64,000 nucleotides of DNA from contig NZ_CP022521.1 in assembly GCF_002234535.1 (NCBI RefSeq), positions 2,294,001-2,358,000 on the forward strand, read 5' to 3'. Numbering within the stretch: position 1 is the stretch's first letter; each line of letters begins with the position of its first letter. Below the pieces are notes generated by a model. It was not told the DNA's origin. It worked only from the letters and a program-made list of their open reading frames with translations, and searched no databases. Origin of the DNA: Actinoalloteichus hoggarensis. GTDB taxonomy: Bacteria > Actinomycetota > Actinomycetes > Mycobacteriales > Pseudonocardiaceae. The position numbers and the translations under genes were made by a program. This document shows positions 36,961 through 45,816 of the stretch, piece after piece.

Positions 36961-37353
36961 TCAGGGCGCCGCGGACGCCGCCTCGGCCTGGCGGGGCACG
37001 GAGATCTGAGTGACCGAGCGCAGCATGCTCTGCTTGAAGGTCTCCACGAAGCCCTCGACGGTGCCCGTGTTGCGAGGATTGTTCAGATACGGCGCGAGTC
37101 TGCGCTCCACCTCACGTACACCGGGCTGCACGGCCATGAACCGCGCGACGGCGTCGAGGTCGCCCTCGTACTCGATGAAGCGGACCAGCAGACCGTCTCG
37201 GATGAAGACGGCCGTGGCCAGGATCTTCGCGGCCTCCCGACCCTCCTCGTCGGGGACGGCCGGGGACTTGACCCGGCGGAAGCCGCTGAAGACCTCGGCG
37301 ACCTCGTCCTCGTGGCCGGGCTTGATGTCGTAGGTGATCGCGACGAACGGCAT
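36961..37353 (-). CDS. SchA/CurD-like polyketide-associated protein (copy 2)
   Basis: 130 residues. MPFVAITYDIKPGHEDEVAE and TAVFIRDGLLVRFIEYEGD align directly with copy 1 at 17785. ATG 37353 is chosen over an ATG six codons earlier because GAGGAGA sits 8 bp upstream and homology begins there. Last gene of a minus-strand operon with glycosyltransferase, amidotransferase and TenA-like genes. The Ala-rich C-terminal tail is extra relative to copy 1. Confidence 0.85.
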   Translation of the reverse strand: MPFVAITYDIKPGHEDEVAEVFSGFRRVKSPAVPDEEGREAAKILATAVFIRDGLLVRFIEYEGDLDAVARFMAVQPGVREVERRLAPYLNNPRNTGTVEGFVETFKQSMLRSVTQISVPRQAEAASAAP

Positions 37354-37542
37354 CGGACTTCTCCTCGTCATCTGTCGAGCTGGGTGTTCTCGGCTGTGTC
37401 ACCGCGGTTCTCGGCTCCGGTGTGCCGCGGGGGAGGCACGAGGAGACGGCAGGCCCGACCGCCGCACCGGACTCGCCTCGCCTCGCTCGGTGAGCCGGAC
37501 GAGCCGGGGTGACGATCCTGCGGGTCTCGCGGCTCTACCCGG

Positions 37543-38208
37543 TCACACCGGCCAGCCCGCGCGAGACCACGCGGTCTCGGCGAACGCCCATTCGTAACGG
37601 ATACTGAGCGAGAACTGCTCGACGAGCTCTCGGCGCTGCCTCTCCGAGGCCTGCTCGGCCACGGCGTCGACCATCGCCAGGAAGCCCTTCACCGCGTAGC
37701 GGTACCCCTCGCCGGGGTGATAGACCTCGATCCAGGGTGCGTACCGCGGCGAGGACCGCCGGGCGAGCAGGTCGTCGGAGACCTGATGGTTGAACCAGAC
37801 CATCGGCAGCAGCGCGCCGACCCCCGCGACGAACGAGGTCGCCGAGGCGGCGGCGAAGAAGGCGGCATGCGCATGGGTGGCGGGGTCGACCGGCGCGTCA
37901 TCCCGCGCCGCCCGCAGACCCAGCTCACCGGCCAGCTCGCCGTAGGCGGTGCGCAGCCGGTCGCGTGCCTCCAGCGAGCTGAACGCCGAGCGGCCGAAGA
38001 GCGCGGTGTGCGCGTCCGACGGGGCCGCCGCCGCCGTCCGGGCCAGCGCTCGAGCGTAGGCGGGCAGCAGATGACCGGTGTCCTGCTCCACGAAGTGACT
38101 CAGACACTCCGGCGGCAGCGTCCCGTCCCGCAGTCCCGACCAGAACGGATGGTCCTTGACCTTCGACAACAGCGGCTCGGCCCGCTCGATGAGCTGCTCG
38201 TGGAACAT
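37543..38208 (-). CDS. TenA-like protein without thiaminase cysteine
   Basis: 221 residues, all-helical heme-oxygenase-like fold of the TenA/thiaminase II family. FVEQDTGHLLPAYARAL corresponds to the QD region of the active site, and the C-terminal SIRYEWAFAETAW keeps the conserved Glu. The motif that holds the nucleophilic Cys in TenA (ALLPCxW) reads ALLPMVW, so thiamin hydrolysis by the usual mechanism is not expected. AGGAGG is 6 bp before the ATG. In the same operon as the amidotransferase. The fold also supports oxygen-activating or scaffold roles; function here is unknown. Confidence 0.8.
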   Translation of the reverse strand: MFHEQLIERAEPLLSKVKDHPFWSGLRDGTLPPECLSHFVEQDTGHLLPAYARALARTAAAAPSDAHTALFGRSAFSSLEARDRLRTAYGELAGELGLRAARDDAPVDPATHAHAAFFAAASATSFVAGVGALLPMVWFNHQVSDDLLARRSSPRYAPWIEVYHPGEGYRYAVKGFLAMVDAVAEQASERQRRELVEQFSLSIRYEWAFAETAWSRAGWPV

Positions 38209-38376
38209 GGTGCATCCTCCTGGACAGACTGTGGACGTGATCGCGTTCGAACGGCGGACCGCACCGTCGTGCTCGCATGAGACGACCGGCGTCGGATCGC
38301 CGCCGCCCGGTGGACCCGCCGCCCCGCCGCGGCCGAGGACGAGTCCTGCCGCGCCGCGGCCGGCCCCGAACCGGGC

Positions 38377-40221
38377 TCACACCTCGAGCCGCACCTGGTA
38401 CTGCCGCAGCCAGCTGTCCAGCTGCAACACCATCTCGACGTCGCGTCGCTCGCCCCAGCCGGTGCTCTCGACAGGACGGCGTGCCCGGAACAGCTCGGTC
38501 GAGGCCTGCTCGTTCAGCAACGGGCGGACCGGACTGGACGGATCGGTCATCACCGCGTCGAACTGCTCCCGCAGCAGCTGCCCGTAGCCGGGGTCCTGCG
38601 TCACCGGGAACGGGCTCTTCTTGCGCTTCAGCACCGACGGCGGCAGCAGGTCCGCCACGGCGGCGCGCAGCACGCTCTTCTCCATCCCGTCGGCGTTCTT
38701 CATCTGCCACGGGATGTTGAACACGTAGTCGACCAGTCGATGATCGCAGTACGGGACCCGCAGCTCCAGCCCGACGGCCATCCCGAGCCGATCGTCGCGC
38801 GCGAGCAGCAGCGGCAGCCAGTGGGTGAGATGCAGGTGGCCGGTCTGCCGCATGAGTCGGGCCTGCTCGTCCTCGCCGTCGAGCCACGGCGTGGCGGCCA
38901 CGGCCGTGGCGTAGTGATCACGAGAGAAGCCGGGCACGTCGACCCGGGTGAGCAGCGACGTGTCGAGGAGCCCCGTGCTGCGTCCCAGCGGCGACTTGCG
39001 CAGCCCCATCGCCACCCAGGGGAAGTTGCCGGAGCTGAGCAGACTCGGATCACGGAAGGACTGATAGCCCCCGAACAGCTCGTCGGCGATCTCGCCCATC
39101 AGCGCGACGGTCGAGCGCTCCCGCACCGACCGCAGCAGCAGATACAGCGACCGGTCCATGTCCGGAATCGGCGTCGGCAGATCCTGGGCGTGCAGCGTGG
39201 CCAGTGCGACGATCGGGTCCACCATGTCGGCGGTTCGCAGCCGCACCGGCTCGTGATCCGTGCCCAGGTGTCCGGCGACCTCCAGCGCGAAGGGCGCGTC
39301 GTTGTCCTGATGCCAGTGGTCACGGCGGAAGGTCGTCTCCTGGCCTTCGAACTCCACCGAGAAGGTCCGTGCCTTCTCCGGCGACGCCATCCCGGCGAAC
39401 GCCGCGATGGCGCTGGAGTCCAGCCCGCCGGAGAGCAGCGTGCACAGGGGGACGTCGGACACCAGCTCGGCGGCGACCGACTCCGACAGCAGGTGGCGCA
39501 CCGTCTCCACCGTCGTCTCGAAGTCGTCCGTGTGCTCCCGACTGGTGACCGACCAGTAGCGCCGCTTCTCCATCGCGTCCCGCCGGACGAGGACGACCTG
39601 GCCCGGCTCGACCTCGGCGATGTCCCGGTAGACGGCCTTGCCGGGCGCGGAGATGTAGGTCAGCAGCTCGGCCAGTCCTTCGGTGTCGACCACCGCGTCG
39701 ATCAACGGGTGGGCGAGCAGCGCCTTGGGCTCCGAGGCGAACGCGATGCCCTCTCCCAGGCGGGAATAGAACAGCGGCTTGATGCCCAGTCGGTCGCGCG
39801 CCAGCATGAGCTGTTCGGCGCGCGGGTCCCAGACGGCGAAGGCGAACATCCCGTCCAGCCGATCCACACAGGCGGGCCCCCACTCCAGATAGGAGCGCAG
39901 GACCACCTCGGTGTCTCCGGCGGTGCGGAAACGATGTCCCCGGCTCGCCAGCTCGGCTCGCAGCTGACGGAAGTTGTACACCTCGCCGTTGTAGACCAGC
40001 ACCGCCAGCGTCCGGCCGTCCTCCTCGGCGCGTGCGGGCTGCCTGCTGCCTGCCAGGTCGATGACGGCGAGCCTGCGAAAGCCGAGCGCGGCGCGCTCGT
40101 CGGCCCACACGTCCTCGTCGTCGGGGCCCCGATTGGCCAGGGTCGCGACCATCGTCCGCACCGTGCTGACCTGTTCTCGTAAGTCGCGCTGGAAGTCGAC
40201 CCAGCCCGCGATTCCGCACAT
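38377..40221 (-). CDS. AsnB-type glutamine-dependent amidotransferase (amide synthetase)
   Basis: 614 residues. Cys2 (MCGIAGW) is the N-terminal nucleophile of the class II glutaminase domain (~1-210, with RGPDDE and VYNGEVYN). The synthetase domain has the PP-loop LSGGLDSSA (~263-271) for ATP. Homologues in aromatic PKS clusters (FdmV in fredericamycin, XanA in xantholipin, OxyD in oxytetracycline) install amide nitrogen, either forming a lactam ring or a malonamate starter. With pentangular-type cyclases, lactam or amide formation on the finished scaffold is the better guess. Between the glycosyltransferase (48 bp upstream) and the TenA-like gene. Confidence 0.92.
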   Translation of the reverse strand: MCGIAGWVDFQRDLREQVSTVRTMVATLANRGPDDEDVWADERAALGFRRLAVIDLAGSRQPARAEEDGRTLAVLVYNGEVYNFRQLRAELASRGHRFRTAGDTEVVLRSYLEWGPACVDRLDGMFAFAVWDPRAEQLMLARDRLGIKPLFYSRLGEGIAFASEPKALLAHPLIDAVVDTEGLAELLTYISAPGKAVYRDIAEVEPGQVVLVRRDAMEKRRYWSVTSREHTDDFETTVETVRHLLSESVAAELVSDVPLCTLLSGGLDSSAIAAFAGMASPEKARTFSVEFEGQETTFRRDHWHQDNDAPFALEVAGHLGTDHEPVRLRTADMVDPIVALATLHAQDLPTPIPDMDRSLYLLLRSVRERSTVALMGEIADELFGGYQSFRDPSLLSSGNFPWVAMGLRKSPLGRSTGLLDTSLLTRVDVPGFSRDHYATAVAATPWLDGEDEQARLMRQTGHLHLTHWLPLLLARDDRLGMAVGLELRVPYCDHRLVDYVFNIPWQMKNADGMEKSVLRAAVADLLPPSVLKRKKSPFPVTQDPGYGQLLREQFDAVMTDPSSPVRPLLNEQASTELFRARRPVESTGWGERRDVEMVLQLDSWLRQYQVRLEV

Positions 40222-40269
40222 CTCGTCGTCAACCCCGTTCCCGGTGGGCGATGGTCATCTCGGTTGTGT

Positions 40270-41439
40270 TCAGCCGACCGACAGCGGCGCGGCGGCCAGC
40301 TCGGCCAGCTGCTCGACGACGTCGGCGGGCGGAGCCGCGGCGCGCATCTCGTCGGCGACGGCACGGGCCCGCTCGGTCGCCGGGCCCGCGAGGACGCGGT
40401 CGACGGACTCGCGCAGGCTCGTCGCTGTCAGGTCGCCGGGATCGAGCACCTCGCCGACGCCCGCGGCGCGGACCTGACCGGAGTGCCCGGCGTGGTCGGG
40501 AAGGCGGGGCACCAGCAGCGCGGGAAGCCCGTGACGCATCGTCGTCAGGATCGTGCCCGCTCCGCCGTGGCCGACGAGCAGGTCACAGCCGGGGAGCAGC
40601 GCGTCCACCGGTGTGTCGACGAAAACGGTGACGTTGTCGGGCACGTCGCCGACCAGCGGGTGCTGCGCCGAGGACACGGCGGCGACCACCTCGACGTCGG
40701 ACTCGCCCAGCGCGGTGACGATCTCGGGCAGCAGGAACAGCGAGGGGTCCAGCTTGGCCATCGTGTGACCCCAGGTGACACAGATGCGAGGGCGGGCGCC
40801 GCGCACGGGCAGCGGCGTGACGGCCGGGCCGGACCCGTTGAACGGCACGTAACGCATCGGGATGCGGTGGTAGTCCGTCGCGACCTGGAGGCTGGTCGGC
40901 GTCGGGTCGACTGTGGCGACGCCGAAGGGCTCCAGGTCCGTCAGCTCGTGTCGTTCGCCGAGCGGAGCGAGCAGCTCCGGCAGGATGCCCCTGGCCCGCA
41001 GCAGCAGGTCGGTGCCGTAGAGATGCCGAACCGAGGGCACCCCGACCGCGGACGCCGCGACGGGCCCGGCTAACGCGGTCGGCTCGTGCACGATCAGGTC
41101 GGGCTTCCAGTCACGGGCGAGCGCGACCAGTCCGTCGACCATGGACTCGGCGTGCGCCAGGAACATCCGCATGGCGCGCGGACCCTTCCCGGTCGACTTC
41201 GCCTGCCCGGTCAGCTCCCCGCTGCGGGCGGAGGGCAGCACATAGCCGCGGACCAGTCCCGCCGCGTCGACGTCGTCGCCCACCGTGGTCGACGGCAGCC
41301 CGGTGCTGATCATCTCGTCCGCCAGCTCCGGCTGGCTGACGATCAGCACCTCGTGTCCCGCCGCCCGGCAGGCCCACGCCAGCGGCACCATCGCGTAGAG
41401 GTGTGACGGCCATGCCCACGTCGTGAACAGCACCCGCAT
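40270..41439 (-). CDS. Family 1 glycosyltransferase (GT-B, macrolide/aromatic type)
   Basis: 389 residues. MRVLFTTWAWPSHLYAMVPLAWA is the GT-B start (N-terminal acceptor domain); the nucleotide-sugar signature GHGGAGTILTTMRHGLPALLVP lies near residue 300 in the C-terminal domain (cited in part). ATG 41439 has GGGAGCAGG just upstream; an ATG four codons earlier is possible. It would attach a sugar, often a deoxysugar, to the polyketide. No deoxysugar biosynthesis genes were found in the window. First gene of the minus-strand operon ending at 36961. Confidence 0.9.
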   Translation of the reverse strand: MRVLFTTWAWPSHLYAMVPLAWACRAAGHEVLIVSQPELADEMISTGLPSTTVGDDVDAAGLVRGYVLPSARSGELTGQAKSTGKGPRAMRMFLAHAESMVDGLVALARDWKPDLIVHEPTALAGPVAASAVGVPSVRHLYGTDLLLRARGILPELLAPLGERHELTDLEPFGVATVDPTPTSLQVATDYHRIPMRYVPFNGSGPAVTPLPVRGARPRICVTWGHTMAKLDPSLFLLPEIVTALGESDVEVVAAVSSAQHPLVGDVPDNVTVFVDTPVDALLPGCDLLVGHGGAGTILTTMRHGLPALLVPRLPDHAGHSGQVRAAGVGEVLDPGDLTATSLRESVDRVLAGPATERARAVADEMRAAAPPADVVEQLAELAAAPLSVG

Positions 41440-41745
41440 GCCTGCTCCCATCCCTGCCCGGTCGGTGGTCGAGTTCGAGCGCGGATCACCGTGACCGACC
41501 CGACTCGCACGGCGCTCGAAGAGCGATGAAGGGCGCGGGACGTTCTCGCGGCGTGGGGGGCGGCGTCCCAGTGATCGTCGAGCGGCGGCGACCACCATCT
41601 GCGTCGACGATCTGTCGGGTGGCGAACCGGCGGGCGTCGTGCCGGCCGCGCGGCGCGACGCGGGCAGGTCACGGGCGTGACTCGTCGGCAGGCGGCGATG
41701 CGCGCCGGACACGACTCGTCGACGGCACCGAGCGAGGAGGATCAG
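41440..41745. promoter_or_regulatory. Divergent promoter region, glycosyltransferase / SDR
   Basis: 306 bp between divergent genes. On the minus strand TCGAGCG, GCGAGTC and CGGTCAC start at 11-bp steps (around 41497-41519), a weak match to the SARP boxes seen elsewhere. No clear -10 boxes. Confidence 0.3.
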
Positions 41746-42429
41746 GTGAGCACTGGACGAACCGCGCTGATCACGGGCGCGAACAGGGGACTCGGTCGGG
41801 CGGTGGCCGCCGTGCTGCACGCGAGGGGCCTGCGAGTGGTGCTCGCCGGACGCGATCGCACGTCGGTGGCGGAGGCGGTGGCCGAGATGGGCGGGCCTGC
41901 TTCGGGATGCGTCCTGGACGTGACCGACGCGGCGAGCGTCGCGGCCGCCCGTGCTCTGATCGGCCCCGTGGACGTGCTGGTGAACAACGCCGGCGTCCTG
42001 CGCGACGGCGGCACCGACCCCCTCACGGTCGACCTGGACCTCGTGCGGGACACCCTCGCCGTCAACGTCCTGGGCTCGTGGCGCGTGTCGCAGGCGTTCG
42101 TTCCGGACATGGTCTCCCGGCGCTGGGGTCGGGTGGTGTTCGTCTCCAGCGGAACGGGTTCGTTCGCCAACGGCCTCTTCACAGGCGCACCGGGATACTC
42201 CGTCTCCAAGACCGCGTTGAACGGACTCACCACGATGCTGGCCGCTCAGACCGAGAACACGGGGGTCCTCGTCAACGCCGTGAATCCCGGCCCGACCAGA
42301 ACCCGGATGATGCCCCGTGCCGAGCGCACGCCCGAGGAGGCGGCCGAGCTGATCGCCGACGCGGCGCTGCTGCCGGACGACGGACCGTCCGGACGGTTCC
42401 TGCGGGGCGACCGGGTGCTTGCGTGGTGA
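41746..42429 (+). CDS. SDR family oxidoreductase
   Basis: 227 residues, compact classical SDR. TGANRGLG near residue 10, VLVNNAGVLRDGG, and catalytic YSVSK. GTG 41746 is chosen because AGGAGG is 5 bp upstream; the frame extends further 5' without homology. The C-terminus is short, ending LRGDRVLAW, so the usual final VDGG strand is replaced. Divergent from the glycosyltransferase. Likely ketone reduction; substrate unknown. Confidence 0.87.
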   Translation: MSTGRTALITGANRGLGRAVAAVLHARGLRVVLAGRDRTSVAEAVAEMGGPASGCVLDVTDAASVAAARALIGPVDVLVNNAGVLRDGGTDPLTVDLDLVRDTLAVNVLGSWRVSQAFVPDMVSRRWGRVVFVSSGTGSFANGLFTGAPGYSVSKTALNGLTTMLAAQTENTGVLVNAVNPGPTRTRMMPRAERTPEEAAELIADAALLPDDGPSGRFLRGDRVLAW

Positions 42430-42642
42430 TCCGCCCTGCTCGTGCCGGCACCAGACGGAGCCGGTGAAGGCGGCTGTGCCGCGTCGTCGATCGATGCGCT
42501 CGCCTGGCGTGGCGGGGCGAAGCAGTCATACGCGGTTCGGCCGATGACGTGGGCGGGAGCCGTCGCGTAACGTATGAGTAGCACGGCTACTTTCAGTTTC
42601 CCCTGGGCATGAGGCCCGGCGCGGGAGGACGGTACCGCTGGT

Positions 42643-43434
42643 ATGGACGGCGACCGGGGCGAGTTCGCTTCTGGCGGGCTGCTGGTGCTGCCGATCACCG
42701 AGAGCCGCTGCCGTGAGTCGCGGTACGCGGGGATGGAGCTCGCCGTGCAGGCGCGCAGCCTCGGGCAGGTCGTCAGTCCCACGACCGTGGTGCTGACCGG
42801 ATTGCTGTCGCGCTGGTGCGCGGGCGGGCCGCTCCGATCGGCCGCACTGGACCACGTCGTCGAGAAGTCGTTCTCCGTGCGCGCCTGGCTGGTGATCGAC
42901 GGCGAGCCGGATCGGCGCGTCGGTCCCGTGCTCAACAATCTCGACGCGGACGTGCTGTCGGAGACGCTCTTCGAACTCGTCATGGTGGCCGCGGGCACGA
43001 CGTCGAGCCCGGAAGCCCGGCTCGTCGTCGCCGTGCAGCGGTTCGTCGACGCGGAGGCCACGGTCCTCGCGGACCTGCGCGAAGGTTCCATCCGGCTGCG
43101 TGCCTGCTGGGGGCTGGCCGAGACGGTGGAGAGTCCGCCGTACTTCGACGAGTTCTGGTTCTCCGCGGACCGCCTGCGGGTGCTGCGGGAGCATGTGATC
43201 GACAAACCGACGGCGACGCGCGCGGCCTTCGGCGGCACCGAGGGTCGGTCCGTGCCGAGAAGCCGGCGCAACCTTCCCGTGTTGGACGCGGCGCGGGCCC
43301 GGTTGATCGCGGGCCTCACCGAGAAGCTCGACGCGGGTGTCCCGATCTCCGTCGAATGGGAGTTCGGACTGCTTTCGCACGAGATCGTCCTATTGTCGTG
43401 TCCCCCTAACGAGTGGTCTTCGCCAATCCGGTGA
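42643..43434 (+). CDS. Diverged PEP-synthase/PPDK N-domain-like protein
   Basis: 263 residues. Residues ~126-165 (VAVQRFVDAEATVL ... LRACWGLAETVE) and ~185-245 (HVIDKPTATR ... VPRSRRNLPVLD ... GVPISVEWEF) follow the order of the PEP/pyruvate-binding domain of PEP synthase and PPDK, where ASWGLGEAV, IGDK and DIEWA occupy these places. The N-terminal part lacks the usual RSSATAED nucleotide-binding arginine motif, and the swivelling His domain and PEP-binding barrel are missing. So it is a reduced or degenerate ATP-grasp-like protein, perhaps a partner or regulator. Start ATG 42643 has only a distant GGGAGGA. The assignment is from motif order alone. Confidence 0.55.
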   Translation: MDGDRGEFASGGLLVLPITESRCRESRYAGMELAVQARSLGQVVSPTTVVLTGLLSRWCAGGPLRSAALDHVVEKSFSVRAWLVIDGEPDRRVGPVLNNLDADVLSETLFELVMVAAGTTSSPEARLVVAVQRFVDAEATVLADLREGSIRLRACWGLAETVESPPYFDEFWFSADRLRVLREHVIDKPTATRAAFGGTEGRSVPRSRRNLPVLDAARARLIAGLTEKLDAGVPISVEWEFGLLSHEIVLLSCPPNEWSSPIR

Positions 43435-43672
43435 TCCTTCGCTCCTGAGCTCCTGAGACCCGCCGTGGGGTCGAGAGACCTGCGGGACGGCGGAGGCATC
43501 CGGTCCGTGTCGACCTGCGCCGCACGGCAGACGTGGTCGACGCGCTGGTGGAAGGGCTGTGGGCGGGTGGGCGGGTCGTGGGCCGCCTGACGACGTCTTT
43601 GCGCTGTTCCGAAGGGGTTTCACGTCGGGCCGCCTGCGGCCCGATCCCGGTCGACCAGGCCTCCAGTTCGGT
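43435..43672. other. Intergenic region upstream of core PKS operon
   Basis: No supported gene; leads to the heptamer box at 43673-43701. Confidence 0.4.
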
Positions 43673-43701
43673 TCGAGGCGCCGTTGAGAGTCGATTGACA
43701 C
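43673..43701 (+). promoter_or_regulatory. SARP box and -35 element of the core PKS operon
   Basis: TCGAGGC (43673), TTGAGAG (43684) and TTGACAC (43695) start exactly 11 bp apart, the best heptamer triplet in the window. The last heptamer contains a consensus -35 TTGACA (43695-43700). It ends 40 bp before the start codon of the TcmI-like cyclase. No good -10 follows, as is common at SARP-dependent promoters. Confidence 0.65.
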
Positions 43702-43741
43702 GCTCGTCTGGTCCGCACCGCGCGACCGCAGGAGGCCGACC

Positions 43742-44077
43742 GTGCATCGCACTCTGATCGTCGCCAAGCTCAAGACCGACGATCCCGCTCATATCGCAGA
43801 GGTGTTCGCCGAATCGGACGCGACCGACCTTCCCAGGATGGTCGGGGTGTCCAGACGCACCCTCTTCAACTTCCACGACCTCTACTTCCATCTGGTCGAG
43901 GCGGATCAGGACATCCAGCCAGACCTTTACCGGGCGCGGTCGCACCCCCTCTATCAGGACATCAACACCCGGCTCACCGAGTTCGTGTCGCCCTACGACC
44001 CGAACTGGAAGGAACCGAGGGACGCGATGGCCTCGCCGTTCTACGTCTGGACTTCTGAGCAGGGGAGGATCGCATGA
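43742..44077 (+). CDS. TcmI-family polyketide cyclase
   Basis: 111 residues, the usual length. [30 protein letters not shown] and PFYVWTSE are TcmI-family signatures of this dimeric ferredoxin-like cyclase, which closes later rings of tetracenomycin- and pentangular-type polyketides. GTG 43742 is preceded by CAGGAGGCCGACC. First gene of the core operon; its stop overlaps the cupin start (ATGA). Confidence 0.93.
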   Translation: MHRTLIVAKLKTDDPAHIAEVFAESDATDLPRMVGVSRRTLFNFHDLYFHLVEADQDIQPDLYRARSHPLYQDINTRLTEFVSPYDPNWKEPRDAMASPFYVWTSEQGRIA

Positions 44078-44502
44078 CCGCGACGCAGTCACTCAAGATC
44101 AACGCTTCCGACGCCGTCCCGAACCGCAAGCGCGGCGGGGACCTGCGGGTCACGTTGAGCCCGAAGACCGTCGGCTGCACCTCCGGCTTCGGCGGCGTCC
44201 TCTGGCTGGAGCCCGGCGAGTTCGTCACCGAGCACTATCACCCGCACTCCGAGGAGTTCCTGCACGTCGTCGAGGGACAGCTGGAGATGAGCCTGGACGA
44301 CGCCCCCGTCGTGCTCGGGCCGGGCGACTCGCTGCTCGTGCCGATTGGTGTACGCCACCGACTGGTGAACATCGGCGAGGGTCGGGCGCACGCGGTGTTC
44401 CACCTCTCTCCGTTGGCGCCGCGCCCCGAACTGGGTCACGTCGACACCGAGAAGCCCACCACCCCCGACGCGCCGAACCCCGATGTCGGAGGGCCCCGGT
44501 GA
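44074..44502 (+). CDS. Cupin-domain polyketide cyclase (TcmJ/CurC-like)
   Basis: 142 residues, single cupin barrel. Metal-binding motif [16 protein letters not shown] gives the His ligands and Glu, and the second cupin motif is [14 protein letters not shown]. Proteins of this type (TcmJ, PdmL) work with TcmI-like cyclases and small monooxygenases to complete ring closure. Overlaps the upstream stop by ATGA and the KS start by GTGA, so the three genes are tightly coupled. Pro/Asp-rich C-terminal tail. Confidence 0.92.
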   Translation: MTATQSLKINASDAVPNRKRGGDLRVTLSPKTVGCTSGFGGVLWLEPGEFVTEHYHPHSEEFLHVVEGQLEMSLDDAPVVLGPGDSLLVPIGVRHRLVNIGEGRAHAVFHLSPLAPRPELGHVDTEKPTTPDAPNPDVGGPR

Positions 44503-45767
44503 ATCGCAAGGTCGTCGTCACCGGCATCGGAGTCGTCGCTCCGGGCGGGGTCGGCCGGGAGGCCTTCTGGGACCTCCTCACGGCCGGGCGCACCGCCACC
44601 CGGACGATCACCATGTTCGACCCGTCGAACTTCCGATCGCAGATCGCCGCCGAGGCGGACTTCGACGCGACCGCGGCGGGGCTGAGCGCCCGGGAGATCC
44701 GCCGGATGGACCGCGCCGCACAGTTCGCGGTGGTCAGCGCTCGCGAGGCGCTGGCGGACAGCGGGATCGACCTGTCCGGCGACCCCGGTCGCGTCGGCGT
44801 GAGCGTCGGCAGCGCGGTCGGCTGCACGATGGGGTTGGAGCAGGAGTACGCGGTCCTCTCCGACAACGGTCGCAACTGGCTGGTCGACCACAGCTACGGC
44901 GTGCCGCACCTCTACGGCTACATGGTGCCCAGCACCCTGGCGGTCGAGGTGGCCAGGGACGTGGCCGCGGAAGGCCCGGTGAGCCTCATCTCCACCGGCT
45001 GCACGTCGGGGCTCGACGCGGTCGGCCACGGCGCGTCGCTCATCAGGGAGGGCACCGCCGACATCGTGATCGCCGGTGCCACCGACGCACCGCTCTCCCC
45101 GATCACGTCGGCCTGCTTCGACGCCATCAAGGCCACCTCGCCCCGCAACGACGACGCGGAGCACGCCTCCCGGCCCTTCGACGCCACGCGCAACGGCTTC
45201 GTCCTCGGTGAGGGCAGCGCGATCATGGTGCTGGAGGAGGCCGAGTCGGCCCGACGGCGGGGCGCTCACGTCTACGCCGAGCTGGTCGGCTTCGCCGGGC
45301 GGAGCAACGCCTTTCACATGACGGGCCTGAAGCCCGACGGTCGGGAGATGGCCGAGGCGATCCGCGTCGCGCTGGACCAGGCGCGGATCAACGCCTCGGA
45401 CGTCGACTACATCAACGCGCACGGCTCGGGGACCAAACAGAACGATCGGCACGAGACGGCGGCGTTCAAGCGCAGTCTCGGCGAGCGTGCCTACGAGGTG
45501 CCCGTCAGCTCCATCAAGTCGATGGTCGGCCACTCGCTCGGAGCCATCGGCTCGATCGAGGTCGCCGCCTGCGCGCTGGCTCTCGACCGGCAGGTCGTGC
45601 CGCCCACGGCCAACCTGGAGAACTCCGACCCCGAATGTGACCTGGACTACGTGCCGAAGGTCGCCAGGGACCACGACATGGACGTCGTGCTCAGCGTCGG
45701 CAGCGGTTTCGGCGGCTTCCAGAGCGCCATGCTCCTGGCCCGTCCGGGAGCCGTGGCTTCGCTGTAA
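44499..45767 (+). CDS. Type II PKS ketosynthase alpha subunit
   Basis: 422 residues. KS signatures: active Cys168 in [10 protein letters not shown], His in [11 protein letters not shown], and second His in [11 protein letters not shown]. With KS-beta it forms the heterodimer that extends acetyl (or another) starter with malonyl-ACP to the poly-beta-ketone. GTG 44499 overlaps the cupin stop. Followed after 49 bp by KS-beta. Chain length cannot be read from the sequence alone, but the cyclase set suggests a long (about C24-C30) chain. Confidence 0.97.
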   Translation: MNRKVVVTGIGVVAPGGVGREAFWDLLTAGRTATRTITMFDPSNFRSQIAAEADFDATAAGLSAREIRRMDRAAQFAVVSAREALADSGIDLSGDPGRVGVSVGSAVGCTMGLEQEYAVLSDNGRNWLVDHSYGVPHLYGYMVPSTLAVEVARDVAAEGPVSLISTGCTSGLDAVGHGASLIREGTADIVIAGATDAPLSPITSACFDAIKATSPRNDDAEHASRPFDATRNGFVLGEGSAIMVLEEAESARRRGAHVYAELVGFAGRSNAFHMTGLKPDGREMAEAIRVALDQARINASDVDYINAHGSGTKQNDRHETAAFKRSLGERAYEVPVSSIKSMVGHSLGAIGSIEVAACALALDRQVVPPTANLENSDPECDLDYVPKVARDHDMDVVLSVGSGFGGFQSAMLLARPGAVASL

Positions 45768-45816
45768 GGGCGGAGCCGATCAGCGTCAGGAAAACCTGCA
45801 CGAGGAAGGCCCAGCG

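Noticed and set aside
36101-37009. A 302-residue plus-strand open frame in the long gap after the MFS gene
   Set aside because: Arg/Pro/Ala/Gly-rich without motifs and overlapping the SchA/CurD gene end and its terminator.
37543-38208. Calling the TenA homologue a thiaminase II
   Set aside because: The nucleophilic Cys position is Met (ALLPMVW), so thiamin hydrolysis should not be assumed.
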